16,391 nucleotides of DNA from Clostridia bacterium (lineage in GTDB: Bacteria; Bacillota; Clostridia; Lachnospirales; Lachnospiraceae): assembly GCA_026000945.1 (NCBI GenBank), contig BNZI01000018.1, forward strand, positions 1 through 16,391, given 5' to 3'. Numbering within the stretch: position 1 is the first letter of the stretch; each line of letters begins with the position of its first letter. Shown here piece by piece: positions 1 through 7,663 of this stretch. The position numbers were made by a program, and so were the translations under genes. Below the pieces are notes generated by a model. It saw nothing but the letters and a program-made list of their open reading frames with translations. It did no database searches and was not told the DNA's origin.

Positions 1-1584
1 CAGGGACAAGGAAAGGTCTTGATTGCAGAAAAAGCGAATATTGAGCGCAGTGGCTGTCTTGCCGCTGGAGTAAATGCGATCAATGCTTATATTACAGAGG
101 GAAAAACTCCAGAAGATTATGTTCATTATGCCCGTTCTGATGCGCACGGAATAGTCCGAGGAGATCTTTTACTTACGATGGCGAAGGGATTAAACCGCAC
201 TCTACATAAATTAGAATCTCTTGGATTAACCATTTTAAAAGATGAACAAGGTCAATATGTAACCCGTGGTGACCGCAATGTGAAAATTAATGGAGAAAAT
301 ATCAAGCCTCTTTTAGCCTCAGCGGTAGCCAAAGAAGAACAAATTACCGTCCTTAATCGAGTGAATGTCTTTGAATACATTGTACAAAATGGGCAAATAC
401 AAGGGGCTTATGCTATTCATATTGATGAAGCGATTCTTTATGTCATTTCTGCTAAAGTTGTCCTTTGCGCCACAGGAGGCGCCGCCGGATTATACCGCCC
501 AAATCATCCTGGATTTTCCCGCCACAAAATGTGGTATTCTCCCTTTAATACTGGAGCAGGTTACGCCATGGGAATCCGTGCTGGAGCAGAAATGACTACT
601 TTAGAAATGCGTTTTATTGCTTTGCGCTGCAAAAATACTATAGCTCCTACGGGTACATTGGCTCAAGGAGCAGGTGCAAAACAAATCAATGCCCAAGGAG
701 AAATCTATGAGCAAAACTATGGTTACAGCACTTCCGAACGACTACACGGTACAGTCACTGAAAATTTAGAAGGCAGAGGACCTTGCTATCTGCGCACTGT
801 TGGGATTAGTCCTGAACAGGAAATGGATTTGCAAAAAGCCTACCTCAATATGGCTCCCAGCCAAACTTTACACTGGTTAGAAAGTGGTCAAGGTCCCCGT
901 ACTGCCAATGTAGAAATTGAAGGCACTGAACCTTATATTGTAGGAGGTCATACCGCCAGCGGATATTGGGTAAATACGCAACGTGAAACTACGATTAAAG
1001 GCTTGTTCGCCGCAGGAGATGCGGCAGGCGGCTGTCCTCAAAAATATGTAACCGGAGCTTTTGCCGAAGGAGAAATTGCTGCAAAAGCCGCTTTAAGCTA
1101 TCTCTTTCGACCTATGCCCTCACCAGACTTGACAGCGACTGTACATAAAAAAGAAGACTTAGAAAAATATTTTCATCATCATACAAACTCTTTATCGGTT
1201 GATACTCTGGAAGAAAATATGCAAAATATTATGGATATTTATGCCGGAGGGATAAATAGTAACTATTGCTTCTCTGAGCAATCCTTAAACATCGCTAGAA
1301 AAAAAATTCAACAACTAGAAGAACAAAGTCGTCAAGCTTTTGTAAGAGATATGCAAGAGCTAGTTTACCTCTTAGAATTACAAGAACGTCTGACCCTTTG
1401 CATATCGGTAATTGCCCATCTAGATGCACGCAAAGAAACGAGATGGCGCAGTTTTGCCCAACATACAGACTATCCCAAATCAGACAGCACGTGGGATCTT
1501 TATGTCAACTCCCGTTTAGAAAACGGAAAAATTAACATCCTGTTTAGACCTCTAGTAAAGGAGAATGAAGTTTATGAGCATTAA
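1..1584 (+). CDS. aprA: Adenylylsulfate (APS) reductase, flavoprotein alpha subunit (5' end outside window)
   Basis: Reduces APS to sulfite and AMP using FAD; partner of the iron-sulfur protein encoded next. The frame is open from base 1, so the start and the N-terminal GxGxxG FAD loop lie upstream. The TTG at 19 is internal, because the codons before it read QGQGKV and continue the Rossmann strand into VLIAEKA. Visible AprA-type segments are RSGCLAAGVNAINAY, the EDYVHYAR...GIVRGDL block, ATGGAAGLYRP, the LEMRFIALR stretch around 610, the EPYIVGGHTASGYW segment around 930-970, and the FAD signature GLFAAGDAAGG near 1005. The Arg after MRFIAL and the His of GGH fall where AprA active-site Arg and His are expected (inference). 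About 527 residues are visible, so the protein is shorter than the roughly 640-660 of sulfate-reducer AprA. Fumarate reductase and aspartate oxidase share the fold, but the aprB/cysDN neighbours favour APS reductase. Confidence 0.9.
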   Translation, partial: QGQGKVLIAEKANIERSGCLAAGVNAINAYITEGKTPEDYVHYARSDAHGIVRGDLLLTMAKGLNRTLHKLESLGLTILKDEQGQYVTRGDRNVKINGENIKPLLASAVAKEEQITVLNRVNVFEYIVQNGQIQGAYAIHIDEAILYVISAKVVLCATGGAAGLYRPNHPGFSRHKMWYSPFNTGAGYAMGIRAGAEMTTLEMRFIALRCKNTIAPTGTLAQGAGAKQINAQGEIYEQNYGYSTSERLHGTVTENLEGRGPCYLRTVGISPEQEMDLQKAYLNMAPSQTLHWLESGQGPRTANVEIEGTEPYIVGGHTASGYWVNTQRETTIKGLFAAGDAAGGCPQKYVTGAFAEGEIAAKAALSYLFRPMPSPDLTATVHKKEDLEKYFHHHTNSLSVDTLEENMQNIMDIYAGGINSNYCFSEQSLNIARKKIQQLEEQSRQAFVRDMQELVYLLELQERLTLCISVIAHLDARKETRWRSFAQHTDYPKSDSTWDLYVNSRLENGKINILFRPLVKENEVYEH

Positions 1585-1885
1585 GATTCATTCAGACCTC
1601 TGTATTGGCTGTGGTCGCTGCTGTCAAATCTGTCCCGGAAGTCTTATCCGCCTATCTGAACAAAAAGCAAAAATCCTTCATCCCAAACGATGCTGGGCTT
1701 GTGCTTCTTGTCTAAAAGAATGCCCTGTTCAAGCTATTTCGTTATTTTTAGGTGAAGATATGGGAGGATTAGGTGCAGAACTGAATATTGTCAAAGAAAA
1801 CTATTTACTGCATTGGATCATTTCCAAAACAGACGGCAGTAAAGAAACCATTACCTTAGATAGTCGCAACGCTAATCAATATTAA
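1574..1885 (+). CDS. aprB: APS reductase, iron-sulfur beta subunit (ferredoxin-like)
   Basis: Small electron-transfer subunit expected to pass electrons to the FAD of AprA. It carries two 4Fe-4S motifs: C10, C13, C16, C20 (with an extra C17), then C40, C43, C46, C50 followed by Pro. After residue 55 comes a tail with HWIISKTDGSKETITL, like the AprB C-terminus that wraps around AprA. At 103 residues it is shorter than the roughly 150-residue AprB of sulfate reducers. The ATG at 1574 was chosen because AAAGGAG at 1557-1563 lies 10 bases before it; the earlier in-frame ATG at 1565 is only 1 base from that site. The gene overlaps the aprA stop by 11 bases, which implies translational coupling. 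A generic ferredoxin is the alternative, but the position and tail support AprB. Confidence 0.88.
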   Translation: MSIKIHSDLCIGCGRCCQICPGSLIRLSEQKAKILHPKRCWACASCLKECPVQAISLFLGEDMGGLGAELNIVKENYLLHWIISKTDGSKETITLDSRNANQY

Positions 1886-1920
1886 AAGCTAGTTCAATAT
1901 CTGTGAACGAGGAGATTTAT

Positions 1921-1968
1921 ATGTATCCCTACATGCTAGATCGTAGTCACACTACTACAGAGTCCTAG
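1921..1968 (+). other. 15-codon reading frame with good RBS, entering repeat copy 1
   Basis: GAGGAG at 1909-1914 lies 6 bases before an ATG at 1921. The frame reads MYPYM, then enters the left end of the dispersed repeat at 1937 and stops with TAG at 1966. Removing the repeat while keeping one TA joins 1936 to the bases after 2162 and gives a frame MYPYMLSKIFAIEQL with TAA at 2190-2192, overlapping the cysD ribosome binding site. It may be the start of a small or lost gene. Caution: 1889-1925 resembles an internal block of repeat copy 2 (about 5030-5065), so the apparent RBS could itself be repeat-derived. No function can be assigned. Confidence 0.25.
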
Positions 1969-2162
1969 ATTTTCAGTAGATTTTCCGCCCCGCAAGGTAA
2001 ATTTTTGCAGACATGCAGTGCGTATTTCAAGAAATTCAAGCACCATATGCAGAAAATAGACTAATATTCTCCCGTAAGTGCGAAATGAAAACAGGTTCTA
2101 AACACAGACCAGCACAAAATCTACCAAAATATAGATACCCTAGGTAGTATGAACACGCCCTA
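1937..2162 (+). repeat. MITE-like dispersed repeat, copy 1 (226 bp)
   Basis: Lies between aprB and cysD. The right end is TGAACACGCCCTA (2150-2162), the inverted complement of the family left end TAGGGCGTGTTCA. The left end TAGATCGTAGTCACAC is degenerate. Blocks shared with other copies are a CGCCCC segment near 1986, GCGTATTTCAAGAAATTCAAG near 2020-2040, TATTCTCCCGTAAGTG near 2066, and TCTAAACACAGACCAGCA near 2098-2114. It lacks the middle of the long copies. No coding frame. Without it the aprB-cysD gap would be about 94 bases, normal for an operon. Confidence 0.8.
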
Positions 2163-2204
2163 AGTAAGATATTCGCAATTGAACAGCTCTAAGGAGAAAA
2201 TAAA

Positions 2205-3101
2205 ATGACATTAAGCCATCTAGACCAATTAGAGGCAGAAGCGATTTATATTTTCCGAGAAGTTGCCGCTGAATGCGAGCGACCGGTTATGTTATATTCC
2301 ATCGGAAAAGATTCTTCTGTTATGCTTCATTTAGCAATCAAAGCCTTTTACCCAGAAAAACCACCTTTCCCCTTTTTGCATATTGATACAAGCTGGAAAT
2401 TTCGTGAAATGATCAGCTTTCGTGATCAAAAAACAAAAGAATTGGGTATTCAACTACTCGTTTACCGCAATGAATCTGCTATTGAACAAGGAATCAATCC
2501 TTTTGACCATAGCTTTGCTTACACAGATCTCTTAAAAACGCAAGCACTCAAAGATGCCCTCAATCATTATGGCTTTTCTGCGGCTTTTGGAGGTGGACGA
2601 CGAGATGAAGAAAAATCCCGTGCCAAAGAACGTATTTTTTCTTTCCGCAATGAGCAGCACGTATGGGATCCAAAAAATCAACGTCCAGAAATGTGGAAAT
2701 TATACAATACCCGTATCCATAAAGGTGAAAGTATTCGTGTATTTCCTATTTCCAATTGGACAGAAAAAGACGTTTGGCAGTATATTCGCCAAGAAAATAT
2801 TGACATTGTCCCTTTATATTTTGCCAAAGAACGCCCCATCGTTTACCGTGATGATAATATGATTATGGTAGATGATGAACGTATGCGCCTACTTCCAGAT
2901 GAAAAACCTCAACTAAAAAAAGTACGTTTCCGTACTCTAGGCTGCTATCCTCTTACGGGTGCGGTAGAATCAGATGCCTATACCTTAGATCAGGTTATAG
3001 CGGAAACACTGTCTGCTACCACTTCTGAACGTACTAGCCGTGTCATCGACCAAGAGGCAGCTTGCAGCATGGAACGTCGAAAAAGGGAGGGGTATTTTTA
3101 A
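2205..3101 (+). CDS. cysD: Sulfate adenylyltransferase subunit 2 (ATP sulfurylase, catalytic)
   Basis: Adenylylates sulfate with ATP to give APS and pyrophosphate, with GTP hydrolysis by CysN driving the reaction. The 298-residue length is typical. The N-terminus [17 protein letters not shown] matches the family. The PP-loop SIGKDSS is at residues 32-38, followed by the [11 protein letters not shown] segment, [16 protein letters not shown], the [14 protein letters not shown] block, and a C-terminus with [10 protein letters not shown] and a final GYF. The start is set by AAGGAG at 2191-2196, 8 bases before ATG. The stop shares one base with the cysN start (TAATG at 3099-3103), so the two are coupled. 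Product APS feeds AprAB directly; no APS kinase is seen in the window. Confidence 0.97.
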   Translation: MTLSHLDQLEAEAIYIFREVAAECERPVMLYSIGKDSSVMLHLAIKAFYPEKPPFPFLHIDTSWKFREMISFRDQKTKELGIQLLVYRNESAIEQGINPFDHSFAYTDLLKTQALKDALNHYGFSAAFGGGRRDEEKSRAKERIFSFRNEQHVWDPKNQRPEMWKLYNTRIHKGESIRVFPISNWTEKDVWQYIRQENIDIVPLYFAKERPIVYRDDNMIMVDDERMRLLPDEKPQLKKVRFRTLGCYPLTGAVESDAYTLDQVIAETLSATTSERTSRVIDQEAACSMERRKREGYF

Positions 3102-4855
3102 TGGAAAAAAGCACAAGCAGCCTTTTAAAATTAATTACTTGCGGCAGTGTAGATGATGGAAAATCTACTTTAATTGGTCATATTCTCTATGATGCAAAAT
3201 TGCTTTATGCCGATCAGGAACAAATGTTGATCTTAGATAGCAAAGCCGGTAACCGAGATGGTAAAATTGACTATTCCCTTTTATTAGATGGCTTGAGTGC
3301 CGAACGTGAACAAGGCATCACAATTGATGTAGCCTATCATTATTTTACGACCAATTCACGCAGTTTTATTGTCAGTGATACACCGGGACATGAAGAATAT
3401 ACAAGAAATATGGCAGTTGGCGCATCTTTTGCGGATTTGGCTGTGATTTTAGTAGATGCTTCACAAGGTATATTAACCCAAACCAGACGCCACATCCGAA
3501 TTTGCTGTTTAATGGGTATTCGACATTTTGTTTTTGCTGTCAATAAAATGGACTTAATTCAATATAGTCAAGAACCTTTTTCAAGGATTACCCATGAAAT
3601 CGAAAATTTATGTCAAGGATTGAGTTTAAATTCGCTTGCGATTGTTCCGGTCTGTGCAACCGCAGGAGACAATGTAACCAAATTATCTGAAAATATGGAC
3701 TGGTATAATGGACCTTCTTTATTAAATTATTTAGAAAATATAGACATTAGTAATAAAAATATAGAAAGCGGATTTTATATGCCTGTGCAAAGAGTTTGTC
3801 GCCCCAATCACAGTTTTCGAGGTTTTCAAGGACAAATCGAAGCCGGAAGTATTCACGTTGGAGATAAAATAGAAATTTTACCTAGTAATCAAACTTCACT
3901 AGTAAAGTCGATTTACCTCAGTGACAAAGAAGTTCAAGAAGCAAGTTTAGGTCAAGCCGTTACCATTCAATTAACAGACGAAATAGATATTTCCCGTGGC
4001 TGTGTACTGACACAAAATGCTGGATTAAAAATTAAAAAATCCTTTCGTACTATTTTACTATGGATGGATGACCATCCGCTTAGTCCTAATCAAAGTTATT
4101 GGATAAAAACAGGTACAAAACTGCTTCTTGCATCCATCAGTCCCCTCCAACCAAAAAAAGCAAATCTATATCCAACTTCACAAGATGATAAAAGTCAGCT
4201 CACCTTTCAACAGAAGTTACATAGCCAAAAGCAGAATGAAAATTTAGAAGTAGAAAGTTCCAAGCCAGTATTCGAAAAAATTGATGTAAACAGCGGTCAA
4301 ATTCTTTCTACACAATCGATTGAAAAAAATGAACTACTTCGCTGTGAAATCACCTTGTCAGAACCAGCAGTACTGGATACCTTTCATTTACATAAAACTT
4401 TGGGAGAACTCATTTTAATTGATCGTATAAGCCATGCTACCGCAGCTTGCGGAGTCATTGAATCCTTTGAAGATGAGGAAGAAAATTTCAGTAAATTAAG
4501 TGATGAGGAAAAAGAAGTTCCCATCCGGCTTTTTGACCGATTTACTTATCATCCAGACATCCATAGTATTTTATTGGTTCCTTCTAGCCCTGCCACTTAT
4601 CGCATTGGTGATCACTTACCCCTGCAAAGTGCCGCTTTTTGCTATCCTTCTAATTTTGATTTATTTACAGGATCTGATTTTGCTCATATTCGTGATTCTA
4701 AATTTATTGGTTTTGGAAAAGACAAATCGAATTACCCTTTGTTGGATACTGACGGCATAGACTTACAAGACTTGCCGAAAAACTTCAGCAAATACAGAAA
4801 TATATTGGCTCAAGAACTTGCAAACAACCCTACAGATACTAACGCCCACTTCTAG
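3101..4855 (+). CDS. cysN: Sulfate adenylyltransferase subunit 1 (GTPase), with C-terminal extension
   Basis: Regulatory GTPase of ATP sulfurylase, EF-Tu-like. G motifs are present: GSVDDGKST at residues 15-23, GITID, DTPGH, NKMD, and the VCATAGDN region. Beta-barrel domains follow, ending with the conserved DRISHATAACGVIE near 441-454. Start 3101 (584 residues) is preferred over the ATG at 3062 because GGGAGGGG lies near 3085-3092 and the TAATG junction couples it to cysD. Two oddities stand out. A Gln/Ser/Lys-rich insert of about 38 residues sits at 352-389 within the third domain. About 129 residues follow the normal end (456-584). That extension has no P-loop, so it is not the APS kinase of CysNC fusions, and I do not recognise it; it contains HPDIHSILLVPSSPATYRIG and a DSKFIGFG stretch. 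E. coli CysN is about 475 residues. Confidence 0.95.
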   Translation: MEKSTSSLLKLITCGSVDDGKSTLIGHILYDAKLLYADQEQMLILDSKAGNRDGKIDYSLLLDGLSAEREQGITIDVAYHYFTTNSRSFIVSDTPGHEEYTRNMAVGASFADLAVILVDASQGILTQTRRHIRICCLMGIRHFVFAVNKMDLIQYSQEPFSRITHEIENLCQGLSLNSLAIVPVCATAGDNVTKLSENMDWYNGPSLLNYLENIDISNKNIESGFYMPVQRVCRPNHSFRGFQGQIEAGSIHVGDKIEILPSNQTSLVKSIYLSDKEVQEASLGQAVTIQLTDEIDISRGCVLTQNAGLKIKKSFRTILLWMDDHPLSPNQSYWIKTGTKLLLASISPLQPKKANLYPTSQDDKSQLTFQQKLHSQKQNENLEVESSKPVFEKIDVNSGQILSTQSIEKNELLRCEITLSEPAVLDTFHLHKTLGELILIDRISHATAACGVIESFEDEEENFSKLSDEEKEVPIRLFDRFTYHPDIHSILLVPSSPATYRIGDHLPLQSAAFCYPSNFDLFTGSDFAHIRDSKFIGFGKDKSNYPLLDTDGIDLQDLPKNFSKYRNILAQELANNPTDTNAHF

Positions 4856-4916
4856 AAAACATACTTATCGTTCAGTTTTTTACATCTACATTTTTTATTG
4901 TAAATACAAACATGAT

Positions 4917-5250
4917 TAGGACTCTGTTCACACTACGTAAAATACTTAGATTTTGCGTAGGTTTTTCGCCCCACAATGCAAATTTTTTCAGACAACCATG
5001 CGTATTTCAAAAAATTCAAGCGCTTGTTCAATATTTTTCGAATAAGGAGAATATTGTGGATAATTTTTCTCACACACGCAGAGGAAAACAGGAATACTAG
5101 TAGGGGCGGGCATTCTGCCGTTCTTCAAATATGGGAAAACTAGTCCAATATTTTCCCATAAGTGAGAGACGAAAACAGGCTCTAAACGCAGACCAGCAGG
5201 TAGCCTACCAAAAGATGGACAGCACCCTGCGGTAATATGAACAGACTCTA
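4917..5250 (+). repeat. MITE-like dispersed repeat, copy 2 (334 bp, longest)
   Basis: Occupies most of the 417-base cysN-asrC gap. The left end TAGGACTCTGTTCACACTAC and the inverted complement of the right end, TAGAGTCTGTTCATATTACC, form a degenerate terminal inverted repeat flanked by TA. Internal blocks shared with other copies are TTTTTCGCCCCACAATGCAAA near 4965-4985, GCGTATTTCAAAAAATTCAAG near 5001, TATTTTCCCATAAGTGAGA near 5150, and GCTCTAAACGCAGACCAGCA near 5180-5198. The 62-codon frame at 4912-5100 is not conserved in other copies and is not called a gene. The right end stops 7 bases before the AAGGAGG of the next gene. The rest of the gap (4856-4916) is AT-rich without a clear signal. 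Confidence 0.85.
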
Positions 5251-5272
5251 GGCAAAAAAGGAGGAATAAAAC

Positions 5273-6130
5273 ATGGCAGTAAACTATAATGAACTAAAAA
5301 ATAACGGCTTTTTAAAACAGGCACAAAAGGATTGCTTTTCCCTACGTTTAAAAGTAATCGGAGGAAATCTTACTGCCGAACAGCTTTTCTCTATCGCTGA
5401 ATTAAGCAAAGAATATGGTGACGGATATGTACATTTTACTTCACGTCAAGCCGTGGAAATTCCTTTTATTCAACTGGAAAATGTGGATGCTGCTCACGCC
5501 AAACTAAAAACTCATGGTCTAGAAAACGGTGTATCTGGTCCTCGTGTGCGTACCATTTCCGCTTGTCAAGGCAGTGCTGTTTGCGGTTCTGGCTGTATTG
5601 ATACTTATAAGCTTGCAGTAGAAGTTTCTGATCGTTACTTTGGAAAATTTTTACCTCATAAATTCAAGATCGGCATAACTGGCTGTGCTAACAATTGCTT
5701 AAAAGCCGAAGAAAACGACATTGGAATCAAAGGAGCTTCCCTAGTGGAATGGCTTCCTGACGCTTGTATTTTTTGCGGTGCTTGTTCCAAGGTTTGCCGA
5801 ACAAAAGCCATCACACAAACAGAAACAGAAATTTTAATTGAAGAAAGTAAATGTACCCATTGCGGTCGCTGTGCCAAAACTTGTCCTACTAAAACATGGA
5901 ATAGAAAGCCTGCCTATTTACTTTCTGTTGCCGGTACATTCGGCAACAGAATCGCTCCTGGAGAAAGTTTTTTACCGATTTTAGATAATAACAAAGACTT
6001 ATTTCTGGTTATAGATCGAATCCTCGCTTTTTTTGAACGAGAAGGAAAAACGAAAGAACGTTTACGGACGGTAGTCGAAAGAATTGGATGGGATAATTTT
6101 CGAGAAGAAATTCTAGAAGTTTTTGCTTAA
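5273..6130 (+). CDS. asrC: AsrC-like siroheme sulfite reductase with two 4Fe-4S ferredoxin motifs
   Basis: Expected to reduce sulfite to sulfide with six electrons in the cytoplasm, the last step of this operon's pathway. Residues 1-90 form the N-terminal half of a nitrite/sulfite reductase ferredoxin-like domain, including TSRQAVEIPF with R58. Siroheme-4Fe4S ligands are C98-x5-C104 and C138-x3-C142. A ferredoxin part follows with C165, C168, C171, C175 and C194, C197, C200, C204. The domain order matches anaerobic sulfite reductase subunit C. At 285 residues it is shorter than enterobacterial AsrC (about 337). C108 is an extra cysteine close to the ligand set. AAGGAGG at 5258-5264, 8 bases before ATG, fixes the start. 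AsrA and AsrB are not adjacent, so the electron donor is unknown. A nitrite reductase role is possible but the sulfate genes argue against it. Confidence 0.88.
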   Translation: MAVNYNELKNNGFLKQAQKDCFSLRLKVIGGNLTAEQLFSIAELSKEYGDGYVHFTSRQAVEIPFIQLENVDAAHAKLKTHGLENGVSGPRVRTISACQGSAVCGSGCIDTYKLAVEVSDRYFGKFLPHKFKIGITGCANNCLKAEENDIGIKGASLVEWLPDACIFCGACSKVCRTKAITQTETEILIEESKCTHCGRCAKTCPTKTWNRKPAYLLSVAGTFGNRIAPGESFLPILDNNKDLFLVIDRILAFFEREGKTKERLRTVVERIGWDNFREEILEVFA

Positions 6131-6202
6131 GTAAGATGTTTAAAACAATCCCGGAAAATCCGCCAAAAGATAGGTCGTTGAGCGATTGTCCAACATACCT
6201 CA

Positions 6203-6252
6203 AAAGAGAGTCTTCACGCTCCACTAAAAAGTGGTACGTGAAGACTCTCTTT
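6203..6252. terminator. Strong, probably bidirectional hairpin terminator
   Basis: A 16-bp perfect stem (AAAGAGAGTCTTCACG at 6203-6218 with its complement at 6237-6252), then a CT/TA internal mismatch and a further CCAC/GTGG pairing around a TAAAAA loop. A/T runs flank the stem on both strands. It sits between the convergent ends of asrC (6130) and the MetE-like gene (6366), so it probably serves both. Confidence 0.88.
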
Positions 6253-6365
6253 AATATTTGTACTTTATTTTAATGAAAGATTTCTATATGGATTTCATGA
6301 ATAGCGATTGTTTTTTACCAGTAGAGGTTTCAATTTCTAATCTTCCATGTTATAACAAATTTTCT

Positions 6366-7535
6366 TTATTCGCCCCAATATTCTTGTGCAATTCTTTGTC
6401 CTTGCTCAATTTTCGCCCACTGCTCTGCTTCTGTCAACTCATTTCCTCCATCACAAGAAGCAAAACCGCATTGATGAGAAAGAAATAAACGTTCTTTAGG
6501 GATAATTGCGGCCGCTTCATCTAGCGACTGAATAATTCTCTTTTCATCATCCAGTGTGTTTGTTTTACTAGAAAGCAAACCAAGAACGATTTCTGTATCT
6601 GGTCTGTCTTGGAATACGGCTAAAGCTGCCAAGGAACCCGCGCGGTCATCATCCCATTCCAGAAAAAACCGGTCATAACGCTGTTTCCCTAAAAATAACT
6701 TCGCTATCGCACTATATGAACCACCGCCCATATTTCTAGAATCATAATTTCCTCTGCAATTGTGTGTCCACACCGTCAAGCCCAAAGAATGAGCATAATC
6801 AATCACTTCATTATTGACTAATACAAATTCTTCCGCAACTTTGTCCATATCAGGAAGGTCTGGATTTCCCGACTTCCCTGTAAAGGGTGAATTGTCATTA
6901 TCCTCAGCAAATAATTCCCAAAGACAATCATCAAATTGTATGATTTTCCCACCATTTTCTGCATATTCTGTAATAAATTCTTGATATGCTTGAATGATTC
7001 CTTGCTTTAAAGCTTTCTTATCCGCATATACTTGACCTTCACCTACTAATTGATTAAAGATAATCAATTCTGTATAGGCATGAGCAGGAGCCCAAATACA
7101 TTGTTTTAAAGCTATATTGTCCGGCACAAGAGCTGCTAATTGTTTGTAGATTTTAATAAAATGATGATTTTTACCAGATAAGGGAGCGGTGATATGAATT
7201 CCAATATCTTTTCGTGTTTCATAATGACTTTTTAAATCCTTATCACGAAAAAAATATCCATGTTCAGCTATGTAACGCTCAATACCCGCAAAACCCCAAA
7301 GAAAATCTAAATGCCACATAGATTTTGAATACTCTCCATCCGTCACTACAGACAATCCATGTTCAATTTGTTTTTTTACGATATCCTCAATCGCTTTCGT
7401 TTCTGTTTCCTCATAGCCGGCAAAGTCCGCATAAAATGGATAAGTAATATCATCACGTTTTTCAATTTGACGCTTGTAAGCAAGCAGTTTTTCGGGACGA
7501 AGTAAACTTCCTACAGTTTGAAATCTTTTACTCAT
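6366..7535 (-). CDS. MetE-like core methyltransferase (YxjG/YxjH type, vitamin B12-independent methionine synthase family)
   Basis: Cytoplasmic zinc methyltransferase-like TIM barrel, homologous to the C-terminal catalytic half of MetE. It probably transfers a methyl group to homocysteine or a related thiol. At 389 residues it matches the short YxjG/YxjH type and lacks the N-terminal MetE domain. Starts with RFQTVGSLLRPEKL. Zinc ligands are visible: H258 and C260 in THNCRGN, E293 in FLEWDDDRAG, and C356 in HQCGFASCDGG; the HxC...E...C spacing resembles MetE. AGGAGG-type RBS (complement of 7541-7547) sits about 6 bases before the start. Transcribed alone, convergent with the sulfur operon. I found no S-box or T-box leader upstream. 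The methyl donor and exact acceptor cannot be told from sequence. Confidence 0.85.
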   Translation of the reverse strand: MSKRFQTVGSLLRPEKLLAYKRQIEKRDDITYPFYADFAGYEETETKAIEDIVKKQIEHGLSVVTDGEYSKSMWHLDFLWGFAGIERYIAEHGYFFRDKDLKSHYETRKDIGIHITAPLSGKNHHFIKIYKQLAALVPDNIALKQCIWAPAHAYTELIIFNQLVGEGQVYADKKALKQGIIQAYQEFITEYAENGGKIIQFDDCLWELFAEDNDNSPFTGKSGNPDLPDMDKVAEEFVLVNNEVIDYAHSLGLTVWTHNCRGNYDSRNMGGGSYSAIAKLFLGKQRYDRFFLEWDDDRAGSLAALAVFQDRPDTEIVLGLLSSKTNTLDDEKRIIQSLDEAAAIIPKERLFLSHQCGFASCDGGNELTEAEQWAKIEQGQRIAQEYWGE

Positions 7536-7640
7536 AAAAATCCTCCTGTGATTCTAACAAAGAGCTTTTGACCAGCACCTCAATGTTTGTATTTTGCTTT
7601 TTTCATATAAATTCCATTGACGTGTTTTTACTGCCCTAAT

Positions 7641-7663
7641 ATCTATTTTAAGTGAAAATAGAT
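7641..7663. promoter_or_regulatory. Inverted repeat upstream of the MetE-like gene
   Basis: A perfect 9-bp palindromic arm pair, ATCTATTTT (7641-7649) and AAAATAGAT (7655-7663), separated by 5 bases. It lies between the dusB stop and the MetE-like start on the minus strand. It could be an operator or only an AT-rich hairpin; there is no T tract that would make it a clear terminator. Confidence 0.3.

Noticed and set aside
365..595. Second-frame open frames inside aprA, cysD, cysN, asrC, dusB and rny
   Set aside because: All lie within well-recognised genes in other frames and lack start signals or homology.
4466..4855. CysC (APS kinase) fusion at the CysN C-terminus
   Set aside because: No GxxGxGKS/T P-loop or other APS kinase motif in residues 456-584.
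4912..5100. 62-codon + frame inside repeat copy 2
   Set aside because: Not preserved in the other copies, no ribosome binding site, low-complexity product.
6258..6488. 76-codon + frame downstream of the sulfur operon
   Set aside because: Antisense to the MetE-like gene, follows the terminator, no family resemblance.
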